From contig JBGCEZ010000008.1 in NCBI GenBank assembly GCA_045106735.1, positions 1-59,104 of the forward strand: a stretch of 59,104 nucleotides of DNA, read 5' to 3'. This DNA is from JBGCEZ01 sp045106735. Its GTDB lineage: Bacteria > Planctomycetota > Phycisphaerae > Phycisphaerales > SM1A02. Positions 25,600 to 34,585 of the stretch are shown in pieces (within the stretch, counting starts at the first letter, position 1; each line of letters opens with the position of its first letter). The position numbers were made by a program, and so were the translations under genes. The notes beneath the pieces were generated by a model that worked only from the letters and a program-made list of their open reading frames with translations, did no database searches and was not told the origin of the DNA.

Positions 25600-27486
25600 T
25601 CAGAGTTCGCCGTCGCTCTGGGCGGTGCCCTCGAACTGCCAGAAGTTCATCACGAACCCGTTGTCGGCGTTCTGCATCGTCCAGATCGAATCGCCCAGCG
25701 TGCGGCGGATCATGTCCGGGGTCATGACCTCGGTCAGTGCGTCCATCGCTCCGCCAGCCATGTCTTCGCGAAGCATGGCGGCGAACTCGGGATCCTGCTC
25801 GGCAAGCTCCTCGAGGCTCTTCATCATCGCCGCCTGCTCAAGCTCGGCGACCTGCATGTCCACGATCATGCCCTCGGCCGTGTCCGACCAACCCCAGCCG
25901 ATGTACTGGCCATCGAGCTGCTGGAGGACGCGGGCGACCCGCGGATCCTGGGCCAGGCTGCGGGCCTCGGCGTCACCGAGCGACCGGAGCATCTGCTCGA
26001 CGCCGGGCTCGGTTCCGACAAAGGCGAACCCGCCGCCCAGGCCGATGGCCTGCTTGGGCGGAGCTTCGCCGTCCATGGGCATGCCCATGCCGCCCATCAT
26101 CATCATGCCGCCCATGTCCATCGTGTAGAGGCGGTTGCCGACGAAGTCGCGGCCTTCCATGCCCATGCCGCCGCCGAACTGGGACAGCAGCTGGTCCATG
26201 CCGCGGGTGTCCGGGCAGGCGATCGCGGTAAAGCTCTGCGAACTCGTCGCGGTGATCGGGCGTTCCACGGTGCCAACCATGTGCACCTGCTCACCGAGGG
26301 TTTCGGTGAACTGGGCGATGATCTCCTGCATCTGCTGCATCTCGTCGCCGCCACCACCGCCGCCGAGACCAAAGGCCATGGCCGTGCGCATGATGCGGTT
26401 GAGCAGCGGGGCCATGCCCTTGAACTCAACGTTGAGCCGAGAGTAGCTCACGGCGCCCGCCGGGACGAATTCCGGGATCTGGCCGACGCCGGACTCGGTG
26501 TCGAGCAGTGCGGTGAAGCCGGCCGTGCCGTTGGGCATGTACACCATCGCCCGGCCCTCGATCATGGCGTCCGAGCCGTCGATCGTCATGCCGTAGCCAA
26601 AGCCGTCGATGTCGCCGATGAACTGGCTGAGCAGCGGCGCGCCCATCTGCATCATGCCCATCTCGTCCACGCCCGCGAGCATGGTGCCGATGTCGCGCAT
26701 GAGCAGCATGCCGGCCACGTCGCGTTCGCCGATGCCGTCGATCATCGCCTGCACGTCGCTGCGGCTCGACAGACGGCCGAGATCGGCTCCGTCGATGACG
26801 TCAACCGCGCGGCTGAGGGCGGATTCCTGCGACGAGATCATGACGTGGTCGCCGGCCCGGAGCACGTAGAAGCTCTCGAGCGCGTCGCCGATCATCTCTT
26901 CGGGGTCGCCGAACGGCATCATGCCGCCCATGCCGCCGCCCATGTCGAACTCGTCTTCCATCTCGTCGAGGTCGACCGCGGGGGGCGTGATCTTCAGGCC
27001 GGTGCGATCGTTGATCTCGATCTCTTCGACCACGACGCCTTCGTCGCGGGCGTCGTCGGACTCAACGACGGTGCGAATGCGGTCGAAGGTCGCTTCGGCC
27101 TCGTCGCCGAACGCGCCGGCGAACAGGAAGCCGGGGGCGACGCTGGTGCCATTGTCGATGACCGACGGGAAGACGCCGAGGGTCATCGGGCCGTTCGGCA
27201 CGAGCATCTCGGGGGTCACGTCCTCGTCGTTGAAGAGCTCGGCCATTTCGCCGGCCATGTCCTGGAGCATGGTGTCCCACTGCGCGCGGACATCATCGTT
27301 CTCCATCACCGACCAAAGGCTGGTGGCCTTCAGCTTGTTCATGGACGCGCGGGCGTTGGTGGCCATGCCGACGAAGACGGCGTCTTCGGGCAGGACGTCA
27401 GTGATGGAGTCGAGATCGGCGGCGGCGAACGGCGTGAACATCACGGCCGCGCCCAGAGCCAGGCGGTATTGGAATGCAGTCTGCAC
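25600..27486 (-). CDS. Exported DUF3352-like protein with Met/Gly-rich loops
   Basis: 628 aa with an N-terminal signal (ALGAAVMFTPFAAA). The order ADLDSITDVLPEDAVFVGMATNARASMNKLK, then long alpha/beta repeats (AFGDEAEATFDRIRTVVE, SQESALSRAVDVIDG, TEPGVEQMLRSLGDAEARSLAQDPR), resembles DUF3352-type surface proteins of bacteria; function is unknown. Two loops are strongly enriched in Met and Gly (MGGGMGGMMPFG and a second one with four Met in a row), unusual and possibly metal-binding (inference). The GTG start at 27486 follows GAGGA at ideal spacing. It is the downstream neighbour of the trypsin-like protease on the same strand, 209 nt apart. Confidence 0.65.
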   Translation of the reverse strand: MQTAFQYRLALGAAVMFTPFAAADLDSITDVLPEDAVFVGMATNARASMNKLKATSLWSVMENDDVRAQWDTMLQDMAGEMAELFNDEDVTPEMLVPNGPMTLGVFPSVIDNGTSVAPGFLFAGAFGDEAEATFDRIRTVVESDDARDEGVVVEEIEINDRTGLKITPPAVDLDEMEDEFDMGGGMGGMMPFGDPEEMIGDALESFYVLRAGDHVMISSQESALSRAVDVIDGADLGRLSSRSDVQAMIDGIGERDVAGMLLMRDIGTMLAGVDEMGMMQMGAPLLSQFIGDIDGFGYGMTIDGSDAMIEGRAMVYMPNGTAGFTALLDTESGVGQIPEFVPAGAVSYSRLNVEFKGMAPLLNRIMRTAMAFGLGGGGGGDEMQQMQEIIAQFTETLGEQVHMVGTVERPITATSSQSFTAIACPDTRGMDQLLSQFGGGMGMEGRDFVGNRLYTMDMGGMMMMGGMGMPMDGEAPPKQAIGLGGGFAFVGTEPGVEQMLRSLGDAEARSLAQDPRVARVLQQLDGQYIGWGWSDTAEGMIVDMQVAELEQAAMMKSLEELAEQDPEFAAMLREDMAGGAMDALTEVMTPDMIRRTLGDSIWTMQNADNGFVMNFWQFEGTAQSDGEL

Positions 27487-27695
27487 GGTGAATCCTCGTG
27501 TGGGGGGTGCGCCGGAACGGATGGTCGGTCGCCGAAGCGGCCGGGGTCGCGTGCACGCTGGTGGCCCGCGGATCAGTCAATATCAAAGGGTGGCGGTCAA
27601 TCCGCCGGGAACGAAAAACGCGGAGGCAAGTTCAGCATGCGGCCGCCCCGGAAGAACCCGGCACGACTCGCCACCCTGCCCCGCGACGCCGGCGG

Positions 27696-28694
27696 TCAGT
27701 CCTTCTTGTCGGCCTGCAAAGCCGGCGGCGTGCCGAACTTCCCGCGGGTGGGCGGGGCGTGGTACTGGTGACCGGAGTTCGGATTGTTCTTGTCGTAGGC
27801 GAAGGCTTCGCGATTGCGAATGAAGTCCTTCACGTACCGGGCGGGAATCGCAAAGCCAAGCGACTCGCCGCCCAGGATGCCCATGTTGGTGATGCCGATG
27901 ACCTCGCCGCGGGTGTTGAACAGCGGTCCGCCAGAGTTGCCGGGGTTGATCGCCGCATCGGTCTGGATGAACGTCAGTCCGTCGAAGGCCCGCTGGGTCG
28001 TGGAGACCACGCCCTGGCTGAGCGTGCGCTCGAGCCCGAGCGGGTTGCCGATGGCAAAGACCACCTGGCCGGCCTCGAGCGTTTCTTCCTTCTGCACGAC
28101 GGCGAAGGTGAAGTCCTCGTTCCGGGGGTGGGCGATCTTCAGCAGCGCGAGATCGAGCTGGTTGTTCACCGCGATGATCTCGATGTCTTCGATCTCGGTG
28201 CGGGTCAGGGTGCCGTCGTCCTCGGGCAGCCAGACGGTGGTCCGGAGACTCGTCTCGCCCTGGATGACGTGGGCGTTGGTGATGGCAAAGCCTTCTTCGT
28301 TGATGATCACGCCGGAGCCGAGACCGCCGGGCGTGGACACCTTGATGACGGCCGGGCCGATGCGGCGGGCGTGGTCCCGCGGGGCCCGCTCGGCCGCTTG
28401 CTCGACGGTGTGGAAGAGGGCCTCGCGCTTGGTCTCGACTTCGGCCTCCTCGCTGCCGGCCTCGATGCGTTCGATCTGCTCAGCGTCCAGGACCAGGACC
28501 TCGGGGCCGAGGTCGATCCACACCTTGCGATCGGTCTGCTTCAGGATGTCGCCCTTGACGATCGATCCGCTCCGCATGATCACCGTGTCGTCCGCGGCGG
28601 TGGCCAGCGGCAACAGGAGCCCCACGGCCAAGGTCCCGGCGAGGGCGGCCAAGGCGATGGGATTCGGGCGGCGAGTGAGGCTCAACGTCGGCAT
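27696..28694 (-). CDS. Exported trypsin-like serine protease (HtrA family without PDZ), with an N-terminal beta domain
   Basis: 332 aa, export signal ~12-34. Residues ~36-80 form a small beta-rich domain (VIMRSGSIVKGDILKQTDRK ... IERI) that also appears at the N-terminus of the two ClpP-fold genes at 35955-38913. The protease domain ~105-310 has a complete triad: His in TNAHVIQG, Asp in NQLDLALLKI, Ser in NPGNSGGPLF, plus GLGSGVII and AIGNPLGLERTLSQG as in DegP/HtrA. No PDZ domain follows, so regulation differs from DegP. The ATG at 28694 follows GGAG with 6-nt spacing; a longer in-frame extension has no SD. Expected role: periplasmic quality control. Confidence 0.88.
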   Translation of the reverse strand: MPTLSLTRRPNPIALAALAGTLAVGLLLPLATAADDTVIMRSGSIVKGDILKQTDRKVWIDLGPEVLVLDAEQIERIEAGSEEAEVETKREALFHTVEQAAERAPRDHARRIGPAVIKVSTPGGLGSGVIINEEGFAITNAHVIQGETSLRTTVWLPEDDGTLTRTEIEDIEIIAVNNQLDLALLKIAHPRNEDFTFAVVQKEETLEAGQVVFAIGNPLGLERTLSQGVVSTTQRAFDGLTFIQTDAAINPGNSGGPLFNTRGEVIGITNMGILGGESLGFAIPARYVKDFIRNREAFAYDKNNPNSGHQYHAPPTRGKFGTPPALQADKKD

Positions 28695-29140
28695 GGAAGA
28701 CTCCGGACCGGGATACGAGGCGGGATACGGGGCGACTGGGGTGGACCGCAGCGAGGGTCCGTACGGGCGAGGACAGGCGACGGCCGACGACGGCCGACGA
28801 CGAACGACGACGGGTGAGCAGGCGGCGACGCCCCCCGACCAATCGCCACTCCGGACCGCCGGTCGATCGCCAGCGGGCTGGTCGGCCACCGCCCCGAACG
28901 CGCATCGCACGATCGAGGATCCGCGGGTCGCTCGACCGCTCCGTCCGAGTATAGGATCGTCCAATCCTCCGGCCCCACTGTTGCCGGAGGATCCTTGGTC
29001 CGATCACTCGGACCCGGCTTCTCGCTCGCCAGGGCCATCTTCGTTGGCCGATGGCCCCTACGAAGACTGCGGCCGCCGCCCGGCTCGCCGCCCGTCCTGC
29101 CCCCCGTCTGACCCACTGCCTACGTTCCGGAGTCTCCCGC
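28695..29140. other. Divergent intergenic region with a perfect hairpin
   Basis: It separates the protease (-) and the FG-GAP gene (+). It contains a short GACGGCC/GACGAC repeat near 28770-28815 and a perfect inverted repeat, ATCCTCCGG (28964-28972) with CCGGAGGAT (28984-28992), that could be an operator or leader hairpin. No gene is seen in it. Confidence 0.5.
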
Positions 29141-31618
29141 GTGTCCACCCGCCAGCCCACCGACCGCCCCGCTTCGCGACCCGAAACCGGGATCGCGAGC
29201 CTCCCCGCTGGTCTCACGAGCCCGCCGAGCCGCCGCCGCCGGCTCGCCGCCGCGGCCGCCCTGGGCACCACCGGGCTGGCCACGACCGCGGCCCTGGGCT
29301 TGGCCGCCGGCCTCACTCCGGCCGCGCCCGCCGCGCCGGCCATCCCCAGCGCACAGTCCGCGTCGGCCGAGGACGACCTCGGCCGCTACTTCGGCTTCAC
29401 CGGCCTGGAAGTCATGCGAATCGGCCAGGGCGCCGGCCCGATGATGACCGCCGACATCAACGGCGACGGCCGGATGGACATCCTGGTGGCCAACGACCGC
29501 GAGAGCCGCATCGAAGTCCACCTCCAGCGGGTGGACGCCGATCCGTCGGACGCCCGGCCGTCGACCCGCACGAACGAATTCCCCGAGCACTGGCGCTTTG
29601 AACGCATGGACGTGCCCGTCCGCCACGCGATCGGCGCGATGGTCGTCCGCGACTTCGATGGCGACGGCCGGGCGGACATCGCCTACTCGGGCCGACCGTC
29701 CGAGGTCGTCTTCCTCCGCCAGCTCAGCGGCGGCGGCTTTGACGTTGAGCGTCGGCATCGTCGTCCCGAGTTGTCCATGGCCCCCAGCGGGCTGATGGTG
29801 GCCGACGTCATCGACGACGAAGCCCCCGAGATGCTGATGATCGTCGGCGGCGCGATCCACGTGACGCCACTCGACGGGACCGATCTTGGCCAAGAGCTGG
29901 TGCTTTCGGCCGGCGCCCCGATCCTTGGGATGCGCATCGCCGACTTCAACGGCGACGGTCGCCAGGACGTGGCCGCCCTGCTTCGCGACGGAGACTCGCC
30001 GCTTCGCCTGTGGGCCGGTGGCCAGGAGAACGGCCGCAGCGTCCTCGGCGCCCAGCAGCGTTTCGAGATGCCCGAGTTGCTCGACGCCCGGCCCGTCCGC
30101 GTGCCCGGCCGCACCGGCACGCTCATGGCCACGATTGAAGCCCAGGCCCGGCGCCTGGTGCTGTCGGAACTGGTCAGCGAGTCGATCGACGGCGGCGGCG
30201 ATCGCGACGCCGCGTTCGTCGTCCGCAGCTACACGAACCCCGAGGGCAAGCAGCGGGCGTACACCGTCGTCGACCTCGATGGCGATGGCCGGACGGATCT
30301 CGTCACCAGCGACGTCGAAGCGAACGCCCTGTCGGTGCACCGCCAGGTCGCGGGCAAGGGCCTGCAAGCTGGCGTGCGGCACCCCACCCTGTCGGACCTC
30401 AAGGACGTCGTCTCCGGCAACGTCGACGACGACCCGGCGGCCGAGTTGTTCGTCCTCAGTGAAGACGAGAAGCTCGTCGGCCGCTGCGACGTGACGGTCG
30501 AGAATGGCCGCATCGTGGTGCCCTTCCCGCGCCCGCTCAGCCTCCCCAGCGAGATCACGCCGATCGCGATCCAGCTCGTGGACTTCAAGGATGCCCCGCG
30601 GCTGGCGGTGATCGGCGAAGCCAAGCGCGAGTACACCGTGCTGCTGCTCGGCATGGACGGCACGAGTGAGTCGGTGGAGCTCGGCAAGCTCAGCCGCGCC
30701 CCCGAGGCCCTCGTCCCGGTCGACGCCGACCAGGACGGACGCCTGGATCTCATCGTCCTGACCAACAACCGGCCGCCGGCCATGATCACCCGCGATGCGG
30801 ACGGCGCGTTCATCGTGCTCGAGTCCGACGACATGGGCCAGGCCGGCTTGGTGCAGGCCGCCGGCACCGTCAACACCGACACGCTCGACGTGGACGGCGA
30901 CGGCATCGCCGAGCTGCTGATCGCCGACGGCAACTACGTCCGGGCGGTCCGCTACCAAGTCGATCCCGGCCCCGGCATCAGCCCCGGCTGGCAGGTGGTC
31001 CGGCAGGTCAACGCCCGCGACTCGGGCGCCAAGCTCCAGACCTTGGCCGTGCAGAACGGCCGCATCGTCGCCGGCGATACGCAGACCGATTCGCTCGTCG
31101 TGATGTCCGATGGCGAGGCCGGCTGGGCCCAGACCGAGTCGCTGGCCGTCCGCGGGTTCAACCTCGGCCCGGTGGTGACCGGCTCGTTCTCCGGCGACGC
31201 CGAACCGAACGTGCTCAGCCTGGGGGCCGACGGGTTCGCGATCGTGCAATTCGGCGGCGAACGGCTCGCCCTGCGGGAAGTTGCGTCCTGGCGTCCCGAA
31301 GACGAGCGTCAGCGTCCCCACGAAATCGGCGTCGGCGACCTGAATGCCGACGGCTTCGTCGACCTGGTCAGCCTGGATGCGGGCGAACAGATGTGCGACA
31401 TCCTGAGCATCGACTCGGCCGGCGGGTTGCAGCATGCCGTCGGCTTCAAGGTCTTTGAAAGCCGGATGTTCTCCGGCGGTTCGACCCGCGAGTACGAGCC
31501 GAGCCAGGCCCTGATCGCCGACGTGACCGGCGATGGCGCCGCCGACCTGATCCTGCTGGCCCATGACCGGATCCTCGTCTACCCGCAGATGACCGCGGCC
31601 GACGCCGACGCGGGCTGA
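29141..31618 (+). CDS. Large exported FG-GAP/VCBS repeat protein
   Basis: 825 aa from the GTG at 29141, chosen because GGAG precedes it by 8 nt; an ATG at 29051 in the same frame lacks an SD. An Arg cluster (RRRR at ~31-34) followed by an Ala/Leu/Gly-rich stretch to ~60 is a long, possibly Tat-like export signal. The mature part carries at least eight Ca-binding DxDGDGxxD-type loops: DINGDGRMD, DFDGDGRAD, DFNGDGRQD, DLDGDGRTD, DADQDGRLD, DVDGDGIAE, DLNADGFVD, DVTGDGAAD. These mark FG-GAP beta-propeller blades as in integrin-like and ASPIC/UnbV proteins. Role unknown, probably a surface or periplasmic scaffold. Nothing links it to an enzyme. Confidence 0.85.
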   Translation: MSTRQPTDRPASRPETGIASLPAGLTSPPSRRRRLAAAAALGTTGLATTAALGLAAGLTPAAPAAPAIPSAQSASAEDDLGRYFGFTGLEVMRIGQGAGPMMTADINGDGRMDILVANDRESRIEVHLQRVDADPSDARPSTRTNEFPEHWRFERMDVPVRHAIGAMVVRDFDGDGRADIAYSGRPSEVVFLRQLSGGGFDVERRHRRPELSMAPSGLMVADVIDDEAPEMLMIVGGAIHVTPLDGTDLGQELVLSAGAPILGMRIADFNGDGRQDVAALLRDGDSPLRLWAGGQENGRSVLGAQQRFEMPELLDARPVRVPGRTGTLMATIEAQARRLVLSELVSESIDGGGDRDAAFVVRSYTNPEGKQRAYTVVDLDGDGRTDLVTSDVEANALSVHRQVAGKGLQAGVRHPTLSDLKDVVSGNVDDDPAAELFVLSEDEKLVGRCDVTVENGRIVVPFPRPLSLPSEITPIAIQLVDFKDAPRLAVIGEAKREYTVLLLGMDGTSESVELGKLSRAPEALVPVDADQDGRLDLIVLTNNRPPAMITRDADGAFIVLESDDMGQAGLVQAAGTVNTDTLDVDGDGIAELLIADGNYVRAVRYQVDPGPGISPGWQVVRQVNARDSGAKLQTLAVQNGRIVAGDTQTDSLVVMSDGEAGWAQTESLAVRGFNLGPVVTGSFSGDAEPNVLSLGADGFAIVQFGGERLALREVASWRPEDERQRPHEIGVGDLNADGFVDLVSLDAGEQMCDILSIDSAGGLQHAVGFKVFESRMFSGGSTREYEPSQALIADVTGDGAADLILLAHDRILVYPQMTAADADAG

Positions 31619-31676
31619 TCGACTTTCGGCGGAATCGCCCGCCCCATGCCCCGCATCCCAATGGCATGATTCGGCC

Positions 31677-32183
31677 ATGGATCCGATCACCCGGCTCATC
31701 ATCAACGCCGCCGCCTCGCCCGAGTTCCGCGATCTCGGGCGAGACGAGCGGCGAAAGCTCACCCAACGCATCAGCGAGCGGATGGACGGCTGGGGACCGC
31801 ACGCGCGGCGAGATCGCCGGCGGGTGTATCTCGCCGCCGCACTCATCGCCGCGGCCGGAATTGCCGTGGTGCAGGGAACGGGAGCGATCACCGCGAGCCT
31901 GGGCGTTCGCCCCGCGATCGGTGTTGCGTTGATCGTGGTGTTGCTGCCCGCGATGCTCATCACCGCCTGGACGCAGTTGGTCCCATGGGCGCTCCGGCCC
32001 ATCGTCCGCGGGGCGCTGGCGGACTGCGGCTTCATGATCTGCCGCGGGTGCGGACACCAGCTCATGGTGATGGATGCGGCCGGCGACGACGACGAGGGCT
32101 GCAGCGGCAGCAGCGGCGGCGGCAAGGTTCAGTGCCCCGAGTGCGGCGCGTTCGCCAAGCCCCTCATGCCAACCAGTACGTGA
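31677..32183 (+). CDS. Small membrane protein with C-terminal zinc ribbon
   Basis: 168 aa. A basic N-terminal helix, two predicted TM segments (~49-70 and ~77-103), then a cytoplasmic tail with CRGCGHQL (Cys-x-x-Cys) and, after an acidic Gly/Ser loop, CPECGAF, making a four-Cys zinc ribbon. Function unknown. It converges on and overlaps by 20 bp a second zinc-ribbon membrane protein on the other strand. Confidence 0.65.
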   Translation: MDPITRLIINAAASPEFRDLGRDERRKLTQRISERMDGWGPHARRDRRRVYLAAALIAAAGIAVVQGTGAITASLGVRPAIGVALIVVLLPAMLITAWTQLVPWALRPIVRGALADCGFMICRGCGHQLMVMDAAGDDDEGCSGSSGGGKVQCPECGAFAKPLMPTST

Positions 32184-32805
32184 TCAGTCCGCCGAAGGCG
32201 GCGGCGTGGACGGCCCACGCGATCAGGATCGCCGACCACTGCGTCCGTCGAGATCGTCCGAACCACCGCCGCGATCCCGCAGCCAACCAGAGGCCGACGA
32301 GCCCGCTGAGTCCGCCAAAGACCGACAGCGTCAGGGCGGTCGGCGTCGGCGGACGTCCGAGACCGGCAAAGAGCACCGCGCGCCCGATCAGCAGCACCGC
32401 GCACATGCCGGAGAACGCGAACGGCAGCAGCAACAGCACGAATCCGTGCACGTTCAGGCTGGTCACGCCGACCCGAAGCTCGAGCCCCCCGCCGCACTCC
32501 GGACAGCGGTCGACGGCCTGGCCCCGCAGGTCGTAGGTGCACGCCGGACAGCATCCCCCCGCTCGTTCCAGGTGTTCCATCAACCGGTCGTGGCGCCACG
32601 CGGCGTCGGCGCGGGCGCGGGCCCGGGCGACGTCGGCGAGGTCGTCATCGCCGGCGACATCGGCGGCGACATCGGCGACATCGGCGTGGCCGGCGACCGA
32701 AGCCACGGCGGATGCCGGTGCAGATCCGGCTTCGGCCGCCGGCTGGGGTTCCGGGTCGAGTGATGCGTTGGCGACGTCGACGATTTTCACGCCGACCGTA
32801 CGCAT
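32164..32805 (-). CDS. Membrane protein with CPxCxYDLRG zinc ribbon
   Basis: 213 aa from the ATG at 32805. The longer start at 32856 would begin inside a terminator hairpin and is disfavoured. An N-terminal Ala/Asp/Val low-complexity stretch is followed by the zinc ribbon CPACTYDLRGQAVDRCPECGG (~82-103), then three or four TM helices (NVHGFVLLLLPFAFSGMCAV; LTLSVFGGLSGLVGLWLA; SAILIAWAVHAAAFGGLI). The C-x-x-C-x-Y-D-L-R-G pattern recurs in planctomycete membrane proteins of unknown function. Confidence 0.65.
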   Translation of the reverse strand: MRTVGVKIVDVANASLDPEPQPAAEAGSAPASAVASVAGHADVADVAADVAGDDDLADVARARARADAAWRHDRLMEHLERAGGCCPACTYDLRGQAVDRCPECGGGLELRVGVTSLNVHGFVLLLLPFAFSGMCAVLLIGRAVLFAGLGRPPTPTALTLSVFGGLSGLVGLWLAAGSRRWFGRSRRTQWSAILIAWAVHAAAFGGLITYWLA

Positions 32806-32853
32806 CGATGTCGGCTCCGGTTCAACCCTCGCCAAGCTCCTCGCAAAAGCGAA

Positions 32854-32889
32854 CACGGCCCGCCGTCCGGAAAGGGACGACGGGCCGTG
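32854..32889. terminator. Hairpin terminator of citrate synthase or upstream structure
   Basis: A 15-bp stem with one mismatch (CACGGCCCG...CGTCC with GGACG...CGGGCCGTG) around a short GGAAAG loop, 42 nt behind the citrate synthase stop and before the zinc-ribbon gene, both on the minus strand. Confidence 0.7.
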
Positions 32890-32930
32890 CTTCGTTCGAT
32901 GATCCGCGACCGCGGATCGGTGGGTCGTTA

Positions 32931-34079
32931 TCAGCGGTTCGCGAGCGGCACGTACGGCACGTCATGCGGGCCGGTGTAGTCGCAGCGCGGACGCATCAGC
33001 CGGTTGTCCTGCAGGTACTCGATGCAGTGCCCGGCCCAGCCCGACGTCCGGGCCATCGCGAAGATCGGGGTGAAGAGATCGAGGTCCAGGCCCAGCGAGT
33101 GATACGTGGTGGCCGAGTAGAAGTCGACGTTCGGGTAGATGCCCTTGGCCGACACCTTGTCGTGCATGATCTCTTCGATCCGGTGGCTCATCTCGTAGAG
33201 CTTCTGATTGCCGGTGTCTTCGGAGATCTGCTTGGCGAACGTCTTGAGGTACGTCGCCCGAGGGTCGACGGCCTTGTAGACGCGGTGGCCAAAGCCCATG
33301 ATCCGGTCCTTGTTGGCCAGCTTCTGCTCGATGAAGTCGTCGACCTTGTCCAGCTCGCCGATCTCGTTGAGCATGATCATCACGCCCTCGTTCGCCCCGC
33401 CGTGCAGCGGGCCCTTGAGGGTGCCGATGGCGGTGGTGATGGCCGAGTACATGTCGCTGAGCGTGGAGATCGTCACCATCGATGCGAAGGTCGAGGCGTT
33501 GAACCCGTGCTCGGCGTGCAGGATCAGGCAGATGTCAAAGCCGCGGGCCATGGCCTCGGACGGCTTCTCACCGTTGAGCATGGTCAGGAAGCTCTCGGCG
33601 ATCGTCTGCGACGCATCGGGGGCGAGGTAGTCCTTGCCCTTGCGGTGGCGGTCGAAGTTCGCGATCAGCGCAGGGATCTTGGCCAGCAGGCGAATCGCCT
33701 TGCGCTCGTTGGCTTCCGGCGAGGCATCGTCCGCCTCGGGGTCGTAGAGGGCCAGGGCCGACGCGAGGGTCCGCACCGCGTGCATCGGCGTGGCCTCGAC
33801 CGGGAACTGCTTGATCATGGCGACCACGCCGTCGGGAAGCTGGTACTCCGACTGGATCGTCTTGGTGAACTCGGCCAGCTCCTTGGCGTTCGGCAGCCGA
33901 CGGTGCCACAGCAGGAACGTCGATTCCTCGAACGTGGAGTTGCGGGCCAGCGCATCGATTTCGATGCCGACGTACTCGAGCACGCCCCGCTCACCGTCGA
34001 TGAACGACATCTGGCTCTCGGCGGCGATGGTGTTGGCGAGACCCCGGTCAAGGGTCGGTCCGGCGGGCGATTCGATCAT
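32931..34079 (-). CDS. gltA: Citrate synthase
   Basis: 382 aa. It condenses acetyl-CoA with oxaloacetate in the TCA cycle. Active-site segments: FNASTFASMVTIS, GPLHGGANEGVM (catalytic His), MGFGHRVYKAVDPRA (second His), NVDFYSATTYHSLGLDLDLFTPIFAMARTSGWAGH (catalytic Asp neighbourhood in DLDLF). The length fits the short Gram-positive/archaeal-like type I enzyme, which lacks the NADH-binding N-terminal extension of enterobacterial GltA, so NADH inhibition is not expected. The ATG at 34079 opens the conserved sequence; upstream in-frame codons are not conserved-like. Confidence 0.96.
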   Translation of the reverse strand: MIESPAGPTLDRGLANTIAAESQMSFIDGERGVLEYVGIEIDALARNSTFEESTFLLWHRRLPNAKELAEFTKTIQSEYQLPDGVVAMIKQFPVEATPMHAVRTLASALALYDPEADDASPEANERKAIRLLAKIPALIANFDRHRKGKDYLAPDASQTIAESFLTMLNGEKPSEAMARGFDICLILHAEHGFNASTFASMVTISTLSDMYSAITTAIGTLKGPLHGGANEGVMIMLNEIGELDKVDDFIEQKLANKDRIMGFGHRVYKAVDPRATYLKTFAKQISEDTGNQKLYEMSHRIEEIMHDKVSAKGIYPNVDFYSATTYHSLGLDLDLFTPIFAMARTSGWAGHCIEYLQDNRLMRPRCDYTGPHDVPYVPLANR

Positions 34080-34585
34080 GGTCGAGGATCCCAAGGGTGG
34101 CGGCGGCGGGCACCCCGGCCTCGGGAGAGGGGCCAGAGCGGTCCGGACGCGGCCGCGGGCGCGTCGGACGAAGTGGGCGTTCAGTCGATCGGTCCGCTCG
34201 GGCGTCAGCCGGGCCACGTGGGCCCTGGTATGCGAGCGGGGGATGATGGTAGAAGGCTCGCACGCCCGGGGCAAAGGCGCGGGCCCAACGGACCGGCGAT
34301 TCGGGTGAGGTTTCGCGGGTTGGACGCCGGCCAATGCGGGGACTGACCCGAACACCAGCCCGAACGTCGGCCGGATGTCGGCCGGACGTCGGCCGGACAA
34401 GGGCCCGTCGTGCGCGGCGGCCGCCGGGCACGACGTCAATCGAACCTCCTTCGGCCCCGCCGCCGGCCAATGGCCGACTTCTCCCTCCTTCCACGGTCCG
34501 TGGCCCGTCGCGTCGGACCGAACGCCGGCGAATCGCCGATGATGGCCGGGCCACCTCCTCGCCCAACCGCCCCTGGACCCCCGCC
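34080..34585. other. Divergent intergenic region with an 11-bp triple repeat
   Basis: It lies between gltA (-) and guanine deaminase (+). Three perfect or near-perfect copies of A[C/T]GTCGGCCGG sit in tandem at 34364-34396. No gene or recognisable promoter is seen; promoters for both neighbours must lie here. Confidence 0.6.

Noticed and set aside
32806..32856. Longer N-terminus of the zinc-ribbon gene
   Set aside because: The earlier start lies within a stable terminator-like hairpin and adds no conserved-looking sequence.
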